From Agarilytica sp045430345 (GTDB taxonomy: Bacteria > Pseudomonadota > Gammaproteobacteria > Pseudomonadales > Cellvibrionaceae), in the NCBI GenBank assembly GCA_045430345.1, contig JAILXT010000001.1, positions 806,001 through 870,000 of the forward strand: a stretch of DNA of 64,000 nt, in the 5' to 3' direction. The notes beneath the pieces are model-generated. The model was not told the DNA's origin. It searched no databases and saw only the letters and a list, made by a program, of their open reading frames with translations. The position numbers were made by a program, and so were the translations under genes. Of this stretch, positions 34,451-43,469 are shown piece by piece. Each line of letters starts with the position of its first letter. The first letter of the stretch is position 1.

Positions 34451-36043
34451 ATGAATTTGTTTTATGTCGGCGCATCCGTAGTGATCTCGCTATTTTTAGT
34501 CACTGCATGTACCAACACCAAAGATGACGCCAGCTACAACGCCTCGTTAAACAATAGTCCCGCCGCAAACCAAAACCCCGACTACGCATTAGACCCCGAC
34601 TGTTTTATCGCCACAGATGAACTCGACGCAAGCCCCGCCATGGCCGAAGTCGATCTTTGGGAACGGGTCCGCAGGGGCTACACAATCCCTGAACAGCATA
34701 ACCGTCGTATCCAAATGGAGCTCAATTGGTACGCGAAACACCCGTCTTACATGAAGCGGGTAAGCGAACGCGCCAACCGATATTTATTTCATATCGTCGA
34801 GTCCCTAGAAAAACGCAACATGCCCATGGAAATAGCGCTACTTCCCATTGTTGAAAGCGCCTTCGATCCCTTTGCCTACTCACATGGCCGCGCCTCCGGC
34901 ATGTGGCAAATTGTGCCGGGCACTGGGAAGATGCTAGGTCTCAAACAGAACTGGTGGTACGACGGGCGGAGAGACGTGATTGCGTCAACAGAAGCCGCAC
35001 TCACCTACCTGCAACGACATCACAAACGCTTCGATGGGGATTGGCTCCTAGCACTTGCCTCCTACAACAGCGGCGCTGGCAACGTCTCTAAAGCAATCCG
35101 CAAAAACAAAAAGCTTGGCAAGCCAACAGATTTTTGGAATTTGGATTTACCCAAAGAGACCAAGGCCTATGTGCCTCGTCTACTTGCACTGAGTAAGCTC
35201 GTTGCGCAACCACAAAAGCACAACATCGCGTTAACCCCTATCTTCAATCGCCCCTACTTCGCTCCGGTCGCGATTGGCTCCCAAATAGATCTAGCCCAAG
35301 CCGCCGAGCTCGCGGGCATCGATATGGATGTGCTCTATCACCTCAACCCCGGTTTTAACCGCTGGGCCACCGATCCTCATGGCCCGCACGAACTGCTTGT
35401 GCCGGCCGATAAAGCCGAGGTGTTTGCGGCTAAAGTAGCCTCAATACCTAAAGGGGAGCGAGTCACTTGGGAGCGCTACAAAATCCGTGACGGTGACAGC
35501 CTCTCGACCATCGCACAAAAATACAAAGTGAGCGTAGCCTCGCTAAAAAGCATCAATCAACTGCGCGGCACATCTATCCGCGCAGGTAAGACCTTGATGG
35601 TGCCCGTCGCGGCCAAAACGGGGAAGCACTATAGCTTTAGCGTTGATGAGCGCATTGCCAAAAGATACGCATCTACCGACAAGCGCGAAAAAGGTCAGAA
35701 GATTGACTACGTTGTGCAGCGTGGCGATAGCCTATGGTCCATCGGCCGGCAATACAAGGTTAGCTCTTCAAAGCTCGCGAAATGGAACAGCATGGCCCCT
35801 AGAGATCCAATCAAACCCGGCCAAAGACTTAAGATCTGGACTAAAACCCCTGTTGCTCCCAGTAAAAATGGCGTGATTCGCAAGGTGTCTTATAAAGTAC
35901 GCAATGGCGACTCGCTTGCACGGATCGCGCAGAAATTTAGCCTTAACATCAACGATATCCTTAAATGGAATCAGATCAACCGGGCTAAATACCTTCAACC
36001 CGGTCAAAAACTTACCCTATTCGTTGATGTTACCGCCGGGTGA
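34451..36043 (+). CDS. mltD: Membrane-bound lytic murein transglycosylase D
   Basis: Outer-membrane lipoprotein that cuts peptidoglycan glycan strands to anhydro-muropeptides. It is 530 aa. The lipobox is LVTAC (Cys about 23). The lysozyme-like SLT domain (about 115-265) has catalytic Glu135 in LPIVESAF and the following ASGMWQIVPGTGKMLGL and ALASYNSGAGNV signatures. Three LysM domains follow (about 340-385, 415-462 and 475-525), one more than in many MltD proteins. It lies downstream of gloB in the conserved gloB-mltD order, 119 bases away, and has no terminator in view. Confidence 0.95.
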   Translation: MNLFYVGASVVISLFLVTACTNTKDDASYNASLNNSPAANQNPDYALDPDCFIATDELDASPAMAEVDLWERVRRGYTIPEQHNRRIQMELNWYAKHPSYMKRVSERANRYLFHIVESLEKRNMPMEIALLPIVESAFDPFAYSHGRASGMWQIVPGTGKMLGLKQNWWYDGRRDVIASTEAALTYLQRHHKRFDGDWLLALASYNSGAGNVSKAIRKNKKLGKPTDFWNLDLPKETKAYVPRLLALSKLVAQPQKHNIALTPIFNRPYFAPVAIGSQIDLAQAAELAGIDMDVLYHLNPGFNRWATDPHGPHELLVPADKAEVFAAKVASIPKGERVTWERYKIRDGDSLSTIAQKYKVSVASLKSINQLRGTSIRAGKTLMVPVAAKTGKHYSFSVDERIAKRYASTDKREKGQKIDYVVQRGDSLWSIGRQYKVSSSKLAKWNSMAPRDPIKPGQRLKIWTKTPVAPSKNGVIRKVSYKVRNGDSLARIAQKFSLNINDILKWNQINRAKYLQPGQKLTLFVDVTAG

Positions 36044-36092
36044 CATCAATGATGAAATTTTGACGTTCTTTAGACAAAGCCTGATTTAAAAC

Positions 36093-36479
36093 TTATGTTT
36101 CACTATCGTCCCATGCTTCAATCACTTCCTTTACTGAACGCATGGCATCGATAGCCGCAGGCGCGCCGCAATAGACTGCGGAATGAAGTAAAACCTCACG
36201 GATTTCATCTTTGGTGCACCCATTCCTAAGCGCTCCCCTCACATGCCCTTTTAATTCCTGAGAGCATTTTAAGGCAGCCAACATAGCGACAGTGACTAAG
36301 CTGCGCGTTTTTCTGGGCAATCCGTCCCGAACCCAGGTGTTACCCCAGGCATTTTCATTTACCATATCTTGCAGGGGTTGATCCCACTCTGTTGCATTAT
36401 TCAACGCGCGATCAACAAAATCGTCGCCCATCACTTCACGACGAACTTTTAGGCCTGCTTCTAATTTTGGATTACTCAC
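36093..36479 (-). CDS. Carboxymuconolactone decarboxylase family protein
   Basis: A 128-residue, all-helical cytoplasmic protein of the CMD/AhpD-like fold. KTRSLVTVAMLAALKCSQELKGHVRGALRNGCTKDEIREVLLHSAVYCGAPAAIDAMRSVKEV is the whole family core. The single Cys near the conserved VYCG position is present but an AhpD-type C-x2-C pair is not, so peroxidase-linked disulfide activity is unlikely. The N-terminus (about 1-25, LEAGLKVRREVMGDDFVDRAL) matches the PcaC-like branch. Substrate not predictable. It is monocistronic. Confidence 0.9.
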   Translation of the reverse strand: MSNPKLEAGLKVRREVMGDDFVDRALNNATEWDQPLQDMVNENAWGNTWVRDGLPRKTRSLVTVAMLAALKCSQELKGHVRGALRNGCTKDEIREVLLHSAVYCGAPAAIDAMRSVKEVIEAWDDSET

Positions 36480-36647
36480 TGCTCACCCCGTTGGCTTTTA
36501 GACTTGATATCATAGTATATCCCCTACGCAGCAAAATCCTAATGCCAACAAGGGTTATGGAAAGAAAAATATATCGATATGATACAGGCTTTATAATTTG
36601 GCACATGCCTCAAAGTCACACCCATTTACTCAAGGCCACACCAGCGG

Positions 36648-36878
36648 ATGTTTGAACAAGAAAATTTATTACGGCTTGCCGAATTTAAGATGCCTTTCGG
36701 TAAGTATCAAGGAAGACTAATCATTGACCTCCCTGAAGAGTATTTGCTTTGGTTTGCCAAAAAAGAATTCCCCAAGGGGGAGCTGGGGCTTTTAATGCGT
36801 TTAGCTCTGGAAATTAAGATTGAAGGATTAGAAAAACTCATTGATCCGTTGAGAAAAAAAACAAGGACTTCCAAGTAA
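36648..36878 (+). CDS. DUF3820 family protein
   Basis: A 76-residue protein with the DUF3820 core MPFGKYQGRLIIDLPEEYLLWFAKKEFPKGELG at about 14-48. Such proteins are sometimes linked to nucleic-acid enzymes, but no function is proven. The C-terminus is basic. The ATG at 36648 is the first in frame; the ribosome-binding site is poor. It lies between leftward genes and is read rightward alone. Confidence 0.85.
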   Translation: MFEQENLLRLAEFKMPFGKYQGRLIIDLPEEYLLWFAKKEFPKGELGLLMRLALEIKIEGLEKLIDPLRKKTRTSK

Positions 36879-36889
36879 CGAGGTAAGAA

Positions 36890-37978
36890 TCACGCACTTT
36901 GGGGAGGTATCGAAGGTAAATAAACTTCCGTTCTATTTCGCCCCTTTTCTTTCGCCTCATATAAGGCTTTGTCCGCTGCAAAAAAAAGCTTATCTTCATC
37001 CCATTCAGGAAGCAGTTCAGCAACACCAAGGCTAATCGTTACGGAGGCTAAGCCTTTATGTTTAATTGCTTCCACTTTTTTTCTTACTGATTCAGCAAGT
37101 ACTTTCGCCCCTTCCGCGTTTGTGCCTGGCGCTATAATCGCAAATTCCTCACCACCGACCCTATATACTAAATCCGTTTTTCGTATGGATTTCGCCAACA
37201 CCTTTGCTGTGGAGATTAAAACGTCATCGCCCTTTTTATGACCGCAGGTATCGTTAATTTGTTTAAAATAATCAATATCAACCATCACCAAGGACAAGGG
37301 GATTTGGTACCGCTGGTTCAATGCCACTTCCGAGACAATTGCCTGCACGTAAGCACGCCGATTATGAAGCCCGGTTAGTTGATCATGAGCAGTTTCATGT
37401 TCCAACTTCCTACGCACGTACATAAACACCAAAAACATAACAGATATGGCGCTTGAGCCATTGAGCAATATAATTACATAGAATATTTTCTTAATCAGAC
37501 CGACTTTATATTCAGTCTCCTTTTGCGCGACAAGTACTGCCTCAATCGCGACATCCCAACAAAGCTCACTGAGCGCCACGACAGAGCTTTTGTTCTCCTG
37601 AGTGGGGGACATTTGGTATTGCACCATACTTCGCTCAAGCGACTGCCACTGAGTATTGAGCTTATCCATCATTTCAAACGCATTGGAATCTGGCCCGACA
37701 TGGTAATATTTTCCTTCCATAGAAAAAAACCGGGAAAGCGATTCTTGAACCTCTGACATCAATTCAATAACCTCTCCGTTCTTGCGAACCAATAACAGCT
37801 TGGTGGCGCGTTGAATAGATCCTCTTACAATCCCCGCCTCATTAATGACGCGAGCATCATGCTTAATGACTTTCTCAGTAAATTGGGAGAAATAGACTAA
37901 CGCAATCCCCAAAAGTAAGATCACTGCAGAAAGGAGGATCAGGTAAACGGAAGGCTTGGTTTTGTTATGTAAGCTCAT
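36890..37978 (-). CDS. Membrane-bound diguanylate cyclase (GGDEF)
   Basis: Makes c-di-GMP from two GTP. It is 362 aa. An N-terminal span (about 10-32), a periplasmic sensor-like region (about 33-165) and a second span (about 168-190) precede the GGDEF domain (about 200-355). The active site is GGEEF, and the inhibitory I-site RKTD stands five residues ahead of it, so product inhibition is expected. The periplasmic part resembles a PilJ/type IV-pilus-type sensor. It is monocistronic and close to the DUF3820 gene tail-to-tail. Confidence 0.93.
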   Translation of the reverse strand: MSLHNKTKPSVYLILLSAVILLLGIALVYFSQFTEKVIKHDARVINEAGIVRGSIQRATKLLLVRKNGEVIELMSEVQESLSRFFSMEGKYYHVGPDSNAFEMMDKLNTQWQSLERSMVQYQMSPTQENKSSVVALSELCWDVAIEAVLVAQKETEYKVGLIKKIFYVIILLNGSSAISVMFLVFMYVRRKLEHETAHDQLTGLHNRRAYVQAIVSEVALNQRYQIPLSLVMVDIDYFKQINDTCGHKKGDDVLISTAKVLAKSIRKTDLVYRVGGEEFAIIAPGTNAEGAKVLAESVRKKVEAIKHKGLASVTISLGVAELLPEWDEDKLFFAADKALYEAKEKGRNRTEVYLPSIPPQSA

Positions 37979-38093
37979 AAGCTACAAGATTAGCGGTTTT
38001 AAAAGCCATATTGGGGGCAAAAACAGCATAATGGATAGGTGTAGTATAGACCCTATCCTCGAAGGTAGATATCCAGCCGTAAATAGCTCCCCA

Positions 38094-38951
38094 TTAATAG
38101 CCAAAAAACGTAACCTCTTCGCACGCTTCAATACCTAAGGCCATACGGGCTTCCCCATGTGAGACATTTTCTAAAACATTTAGAGAAAGGACTTCTTGCC
38201 AATCCCCTGAGATGAGCTTGCTCACCGAGACGGAAGCGTCAAATTTTTCATTATCTTCGTAATTATGAGGGCGAATACGGCAATCAACCTGCACCATTTC
38301 GCTTCTCTCATCTGAAATCGCATCGCGTAAGGTCTTTAGGTTTCTCTCCTTGGTTTGCGACACCTTGACCACAGGTGGTATCTCCTCCTCGCGGGTTATC
38401 ATGAAACTGACAAACCCCTGCTGCATCTCTCCTGTGTCACTATTTAGAATTCTATTATCATCGATGACCTGCTCCAAGGAATCAAACGCATCACCAACAA
38501 TCGCATAAACCAAAAAGTACTTCTCACCTAATGACACCCGTATATTTTTAGCGCAAGCATAGAAACGTCCGGTCCAGTCAGGCTTCGTACGCGCCTCAAA
38601 ATTCGGGTCCAAACAATATGGATCTCCCGCCCAAATTGTGGCTGTGTAGCGCTTAAGGGTAGGACAGCCCTTACCTACTTCAACTTCCTGCGCGTTCAAC
38701 AGTCCCCCTTTTAGCTCAGCTCGCGTAATCGCATAGGGTTTGTTTGGGCACCAATGATCCGGTATTTCACGGGGATTATGAATCCGGTTGGCATATATCG
38801 CCCCTTCCGGGATTAAATATAAGCGATTACCTGAATGACAAGCCGAGCTTAAGCCTGACGCTTCATCACATTTCAAGTACAGATTCGAGTATGCGTACCC
38901 GGTTAGAACCAAAGTGAAAAAACCAGTAAAAAATAGCACGATAGACTTCAT
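38094..38951 (-). CDS. Exported hypothetical protein, 285 aa
   Basis: No family recognised. A signal peptide (KSIVLFFTGFFTLVLTGYAYS) precedes a Cys-containing mature region, with about ten cysteines and many Glu and Asp, suggesting disulfides in the periplasm or outside. The C-terminus ends in EACEEVTFFGY. There is no lipobox. It is monocistronic, leftward, and codon use is like its neighbours. It shares no recognisable context with adjacent genes. Confidence 0.7.
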   Translation of the reverse strand: MKSIVLFFTGFFTLVLTGYAYSNLYLKCDEASGLSSACHSGNRLYLIPEGAIYANRIHNPREIPDHWCPNKPYAITRAELKGGLLNAQEVEVGKGCPTLKRYTATIWAGDPYCLDPNFEARTKPDWTGRFYACAKNIRVSLGEKYFLVYAIVGDAFDSLEQVIDDNRILNSDTGEMQQGFVSFMITREEEIPPVVKVSQTKERNLKTLRDAISDERSEMVQVDCRIRPHNYEDNEKFDASVSVSKLISGDWQEVLSLNVLENVSHGEARMALGIEACEEVTFFGY

Positions 38952-39042
38952 ATTAAATACTTAGTAAATCAATAAAACTTGGAAACATAATAACGATCAT
39001 AAAAATAAGCGTTTGGAGGAACGTTTTTTTTGGAGTAAGGAT

Positions 39043-39114
39043 ATGAGAAAATTAAAACAACTAACCCCCGCGTACTCGACAAAGAATATTTTAGTCCGCA
39101 AAGATAAAGGCTAA
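39043..39114 (+). CDS. Possible 23-codon basic peptide
   Basis: A short frame starting at ATG 39043, preceded by GGAG eight bases upstream, inside the 167-base gap between two leftward genes. The product is Lys- and Arg-rich (MRKLKQLTPAYSTKNILVR...). No precedent is recalled. Evidence is only the ribosome-binding site and base content, so this is weak. Confidence 0.2.
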   Translation: MRKLKQLTPAYSTKNILVRKDKG

Positions 39115-39118
39115 ATAT

Positions 39119-40576
39119 CTAGTACCGCCGACCCGGCCCACGCCGATTCTTATTCTGAGAAAGAAGGTTCAAGCTCATTTGCGCTTGTTGACAGAAATGC
39201 TGAAAACTATCGAACTGGGTTTCTGAAAGTTTACCGCCAAAGGTCCACCTGTCTGCATAGAACAACGCAACACGGCGACCATCAACTTCTAAAACATGGA
39301 CAAAGCTTGGCATTTTTCCAAGAATGGTAACTTGTTCTGCAGGATAGAATTCTGGATGTTGCTCTTGAGTTTCTTGCGTAAACCAATGCGATCCCCCGTT
39401 CTCCATCGCGTTAGTGAAGATGCTGTCTGTAAACGGGCCAACATCTAACAAAAAGGACGTGCGCCAATGTTCGGTGCCCTCTCCTAACACGTATTTTGCG
39501 GCGAGCTTGTGACCTTTAATAAAGGCAATACATACACGTTCTAACCCAATGCCACGGTGCATACCTTCAAGGACCATTTGAAATATGGTGTTCACTTCCA
39601 AACCTTCTTGCGTGGCATTTGAGAGGTCGCGCAGGATGTTGAGCTGGAGGCTTGCATCCCCTTTCATAACCTTGTCTATGGGTTTGGGTTTATCTAAGAC
39701 AAAATCTTCCATGCTGTTTGGTATGAGTGGGCATGCTTCGGGAACGCCATAGCTTAGGGCCACTTGGGCGGCTTGGTCTCCACCGAGTTTTACTTTTTGA
39801 AGGGCGTCCTCTAGGGGCATGCCCGTGTAGTCGGATACTTCTTTAAGGACTTTTTTGAGTTGCGGGCTTTCCCAACCGTAGAGTGATGCGCGACTCAAAC
39901 GTTCACCCGTAACGACGGCTTTTACCTTGAGGCAAGCGTCTTTACGGGGGTATAGGGCTTGCTCCAGGGTCTCCCCTAGCTTCCATTCCTTTGCCAACTC
40001 GGCGGTAATCGCTTTGAAGCTTGTCCCGAGAATCTCTTCCATCGCAGCGCGTCGTACTTTGGGTGATTCGCTGAAGAGGTCTTGGTTGTTTTCATCCACC
40101 TTTTCAGAGAGCCAGAAGGCCATTTCACCGAGGTTATAGAGCAGCGCACCTATAAATACTTCCTCCCCGATATCCTCTTCGCCATCAGCCGTCTTCAGTA
40201 AATTACGCGCCTGAGTGGCAGCGTGAAACCCTTGCGCAATCAGCGCCATCACGCGCTCCTTAGGCTTTTGCTTCACCAGGGAATCCATGACCATACAGGA
40301 AATACAAATCGCCCTAACGCCCTTCAGGCCAATATGCACAATGGCGCGGCTAACGGTATTAATTTGCGCTTTTGAATAGTTGTAATGAACGCTATTGGCG
40401 ACTTTCAGCACATGGGCCGTAAGGTTAGGATCTTTAAGAATAACTTCAGCGAGCTGATTGACGTTTGAATCGTCACTGCCCGTAATCTTGTTCAACTCAC
40501 CGACCACATTCCCTAGAACAGGAAGGTTTTGGTGTTTTAGTTTACTTACCCAGTGTTTTAACCCGTTTGCAGCCAT
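39119..40576 (-). CDS. HDOD domain signalling protein
   Basis: A 485-residue soluble protein. The N-terminal part (about 8-210) is an HDOD domain, a non-catalytic HD-related fold that often acts in c-di-GMP or chemotaxis signalling (LPVLGNVVGELNKITGSDDSNVNQLAEVILKDPNLTAHVLKVANS is typical). The C-terminal part (about 290-470) looks like a degenerate GAF domain. Metal-binding HD residues are not evident, so it is likely a sensor or protein-binding module. A basic tail (NKNRRGPGRRY) ends it. It is monocistronic and lies close to the diguanylate cyclase, but no operon links them. Confidence 0.9.
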   Translation of the reverse strand: MAANGLKHWVSKLKHQNLPVLGNVVGELNKITGSDDSNVNQLAEVILKDPNLTAHVLKVANSVHYNYSKAQINTVSRAIVHIGLKGVRAICISCMVMDSLVKQKPKERVMALIAQGFHAATQARNLLKTADGEEDIGEEVFIGALLYNLGEMAFWLSEKVDENNQDLFSESPKVRRAAMEEILGTSFKAITAELAKEWKLGETLEQALYPRKDACLKVKAVVTGERLSRASLYGWESPQLKKVLKEVSDYTGMPLEDALQKVKLGGDQAAQVALSYGVPEACPLIPNSMEDFVLDKPKPIDKVMKGDASLQLNILRDLSNATQEGLEVNTIFQMVLEGMHRGIGLERVCIAFIKGHKLAAKYVLGEGTEHWRTSFLLDVGPFTDSIFTNAMENGGSHWFTQETQEQHPEFYPAEQVTILGKMPSFVHVLEVDGRRVALFYADRWTFGGKLSETQFDSFQHFCQQAQMSLNLLSQNKNRRGPGRRY

Positions 40577-40698
40577 TTTTGTCTCTGTGATAATTACTCG
40601 AAGATGGGAAACGTGAAACCCCCATAATCTAGTCTAGCTGCTTATCTACGATTAGCTGGAAACAAGGCGCTCCAGGGTGTTCTCCGTCTGTTTACGCG

Positions 40699-41163
40699 CT
40701 AAATCCATCGTCTCACACGCTGACAGAACACGGTATATTCATCGCCGAAGATCGCTATGAGGGCCTGTTCCTCTGGCCGTATTTGAACGGTATTCATTAT
40801 GAAGACAAAAAGCGCTAACGGAAAAACCACTAAAACCGTACCAAAATAGACGCCAGAGGAAACAAGCAGGAGCGCCATACCCAGATACATGGGGTTGCGA
40901 GAAATCCGATAAAAACCAGTGGTGACCAAAGTGCCCGATTCTTGGGGTTTAAATGGGTTAACCGTCGTTTTTTGGATAAAGAAGCTCAAGCCCGCATGGG
41001 AGAGAAATACAATCCCCAGAACCGCGACCGCAATTGCGCAGGTATTTTGATAGGGAAAAGAAAACGATAGTAAAGGGAATAAATAGTCGAGCCCAAGGAC
41101 GATATCAATGCAGAGAAGCATGTAAATCGGTGGCGGTATTCTAAGTCTTCTTTTCTTTGCCAT
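40699..41163 (-). CDS. Isoprenylcysteine carboxylmethyltransferase-family protein
   Basis: Inner-membrane protein of 154 aa with about four spans, resembling the ICMT/phospholipid methyltransferase family. The signature YRISRNPMYLGMALLL and the C-terminal EEQALIAIFGDEYTVFCQRVRRW are clear. Such bacterial members are mostly unassigned methyltransferases. The ATG at 41163 is preferred; the frame also allows a GTG at 41175, but the AGTGGA stretch is better spaced from the ATG. It is monocistronic. Confidence 0.88.
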   Translation of the reverse strand: MAKKRRLRIPPPIYMLLCIDIVLGLDYLFPLLSFSFPYQNTCAIAVAVLGIVFLSHAGLSFFIQKTTVNPFKPQESGTLVTTGFYRISRNPMYLGMALLLVSSGVYFGTVLVVFPLALFVFIMNTVQIRPEEQALIAIFGDEYTVFCQRVRRWI

Positions 41164-41318
41164 TTCCGCATCCACTTAAACTGTAAACGAGTGAAAAATG
41201 TTTTGTGAGCGTGGGAGTTTAACGCCCAGCTGAGCTTTTGGCTAACGGGTGTTTAGGGTGAGAACGACGGTGATGGAAAAGGTGGTGAAAGGGGTTCGAG
41301 GAAGGCGTAGCGAAACCA

Positions 41319-42152
41319 CTACATTTCAAAACCGCCACCGCACACCAATACTTGCCCGCTTACATAGTTGGCTTCTGGCAGACACATTAGATATATCGAC
41401 CCTGCGGCTTCTTTAGGGGTGCCAGGGCGACCTAAAGGAATTAACATTTTGGACATTTCTATAAATTCTTGCGAAATGCCGACGCTAATTTTTTGGCCAT
41501 CAATATCAATTTGTTTGTCAGCATCAAGTGCTTCGGTATTAGACGTGAGCCGTGTTTCGATAAACCCAAACGCAACGGCATTAACGTTAACACGAAAACG
41601 CCCCCACTCTTTTGCTAAGGTTTTTGTTAGCCCAATTAACCCCGCTTTTGCAGCGGCATAATTAATTTGACCTGGATTACCATTAATTCCCACGACAGAA
41701 GAAACATTAACGACTTTACGGAAACCTTCAATCCCTTCGGCCTCTTCCTTTAATGCACGCGCTTTAAAGTAAGGCTGTGCTGCACGTAAAATTCTAAAGG
41801 GCGCCGTTAAATGAACGTCTTGCACAGCAGACCACTGCTCATCGCTCATCTTTTGTATAACATTGTCCCAGGTATACCCGGCGTTATTCACAATGATATC
41901 GATCGCACTATAGTGTTTTAACGCAGCATCAACAAAACGTTGCCCAAAATCTTTTTCTGACACACTGCCGACGTAAGCCATTGCATCGCCACCTGCGGCC
42001 GTAATTTCCTTCACTACGGCATTAGCTGGGTCTGAATCTAAATCGTTTACCACGATTTTGGCTCCTTCACTGGCTAGCTTGAGCGCGATCTCTCTTCCGA
42101 TCCCACGCCCAGCGCCTGTAATGAGTGCGACTTTGTCAGCGAGTTTTGTCAT
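41319..42152 (-). CDS. SDR family oxidoreductase (FabG-like)
   Basis: NAD(P)-dependent short-chain dehydrogenase of 277 aa. The cofactor loop is TGAGRGIG (about 12-19), NNAGYTW follows, and the catalytic Ser (VSS) and YAAAK motif (about 150-172) are complete. It is close to 3-oxoacyl-ACP reductases, but length and the long insertion after the first half resemble hydroxyacyl-CoA dehydrogenases. It is the last gene of a leftward hydrolase-thiolase-SDR set, 15 bases from the thiolase stop. A role in beta-oxidation of a particular acyl-CoA is inferred. Confidence 0.9.
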   Translation of the reverse strand: MTKLADKVALITGAGRGIGREIALKLASEGAKIVVNDLDSDPANAVVKEITAAGGDAMAYVGSVSEKDFGQRFVDAALKHYSAIDIIVNNAGYTWDNVIQKMSDEQWSAVQDVHLTAPFRILRAAQPYFKARALKEEAEGIEGFRKVVNVSSVVGINGNPGQINYAAAKAGLIGLTKTLAKEWGRFRVNVNAVAFGFIETRLTSNTEALDADKQIDIDGQKISVGISQEFIEMSKMLIPLGRPGTPKEAAGSIYLMCLPEANYVSGQVLVCGGGFEM

Positions 42153-42167
42153 ATGTACAATCTAAAT

Positions 42168-43436
42168 TTATTTTTCGCGCTTCATTACAGTAACGCAGTT
42201 CGTTGCGGCACTGCCGCCCACGTTCATTACTGCGCCTAGCTCTGCTTCGCGGTTGTATGTTTCACCTAAAGCGTCACCAGTTAATTGACGATAGACGTGA
42301 ACATGCATGGAAACACCCGTGGCGCCCACAGGATGCCCTTTCGCTTTAAGACCACCAGAAAGGTTGATACCGCATTGCTCATCTTCATGAGAAAAGCGAC
42401 CGTCCATAAAGTCTTGGCCGGCTTCGCCGTCTTTTGAAAGGCCAAGCGCTTCGGCGCATAACAATTGGTTAATGGTGAAGCAGTCATGTACTTCTGCGAC
42501 ATCCAAATCATTCGATGTAATGCCCGCTTCAGCATAAGCGCGCTTAGCCGCTTCTTTAGCACCACGAATTTCATATAGATTTTCTTTCTTGGAAAGCGGC
42601 ATACGATCTTGCGTATGGCCGTAGCCGGCGAACGTAACCACTTTGTCTTTCTTAGCGCGTACGATATCGTCACGGCTAATCACCATGGCTGCTGCACCGT
42701 CAGTCACCAAACTACAATCGTGCAAACGAAGCGGTGGTGCAATCATCGGGTTAGAACGACCGTCGTCTGTTGGAAGGTCTAGAATTGCTTGTGCTGTAAA
42801 TAAATTTTTCTTCTCCGCAAGACCACCTGGACCAAAATGCGCAATTTCGTTTTTCGCGCCGTACACGTAACCACGTGCAGCAACGGTTGCTAACATTTCT
42901 GCAAGCTTTTCATCACTGAAACCGTATTGCGCTTTATAGCCTTTTGCCAATTCGGCAAAAAGACCAGGGAACGTCATACCCTCGGCGCCTTCTTCGGGGA
43001 AGTACGATGAGTAAGAAAGAATACGTGTTACGTCTGGCGTTTTGCAGAGATTCATTTTCTCTACGCCCATCACCAATACGTTGTTATAACGACCAGATTC
43101 CACTGCGTTAATGGCGTTATATAAGGCTACAGTAGAAGATGCACATGCCGCTTCAGTGCGGTTGGCTGATTTAAATAGCAAACCTTCGGGATCGATTTCA
43201 ATGCCAACACCTGCCAAATGCTCTTGACCTGTGAAGCTTGCAGGAGAACATGAACCCATCCATATGCCATCGATATCACTCGCGTTCAAACCGGAATCAG
43301 CAATTGCGCCCTGCCCGGCTTCATTAATGAGTTCGTATATGGATTTTAGGTCTTTGATTTCACCGGTTTCACGGTTTTTCTCAACAAATGCGCCAAACTT
43401 GGTGTGGTACGCACCCATAATTCCTACTTTAGACAT
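42168..43436 (-). CDS. Thiolase (SCP-x-like acetyl-CoA C-acyltransferase)
   Basis: A 422-residue thiolase-fold enzyme. The reactive Cys lies in AACASSTVALYNAI (about residue 99), the His in EVHDCFTIN, and the C-terminal GGLKAKGHPVGATG provides another catalytic His. The second Cys of classic thiolases near the C-terminus is present in GGSAATNCVTV. The overall pattern is the SCP-x/acetyl-CoA acetyltransferase branch. It follows the alpha/beta hydrolase by 33 bases. The substrate is unknown; ketoacyl-CoA cleavage is likely. Confidence 0.9.
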   Translation of the reverse strand: MSKVGIMGAYHTKFGAFVEKNRETGEIKDLKSIYELINEAGQGAIADSGLNASDIDGIWMGSCSPASFTGQEHLAGVGIEIDPEGLLFKSANRTEAACASSTVALYNAINAVESGRYNNVLVMGVEKMNLCKTPDVTRILSYSSYFPEEGAEGMTFPGLFAELAKGYKAQYGFSDEKLAEMLATVAARGYVYGAKNEIAHFGPGGLAEKKNLFTAQAILDLPTDDGRSNPMIAPPLRLHDCSLVTDGAAAMVISRDDIVRAKKDKVVTFAGYGHTQDRMPLSKKENLYEIRGAKEAAKRAYAEAGITSNDLDVAEVHDCFTINQLLCAEALGLSKDGEAGQDFMDGRFSHEDEQCGINLSGGLKAKGHPVGATGVSMHVHVYRQLTGDALGETYNREAELGAVMNVGGSAATNCVTVMKREK

Positions 43437-43469
43437 ATTTAATCACCCTAAAAGTTACTCTAAAAATTG

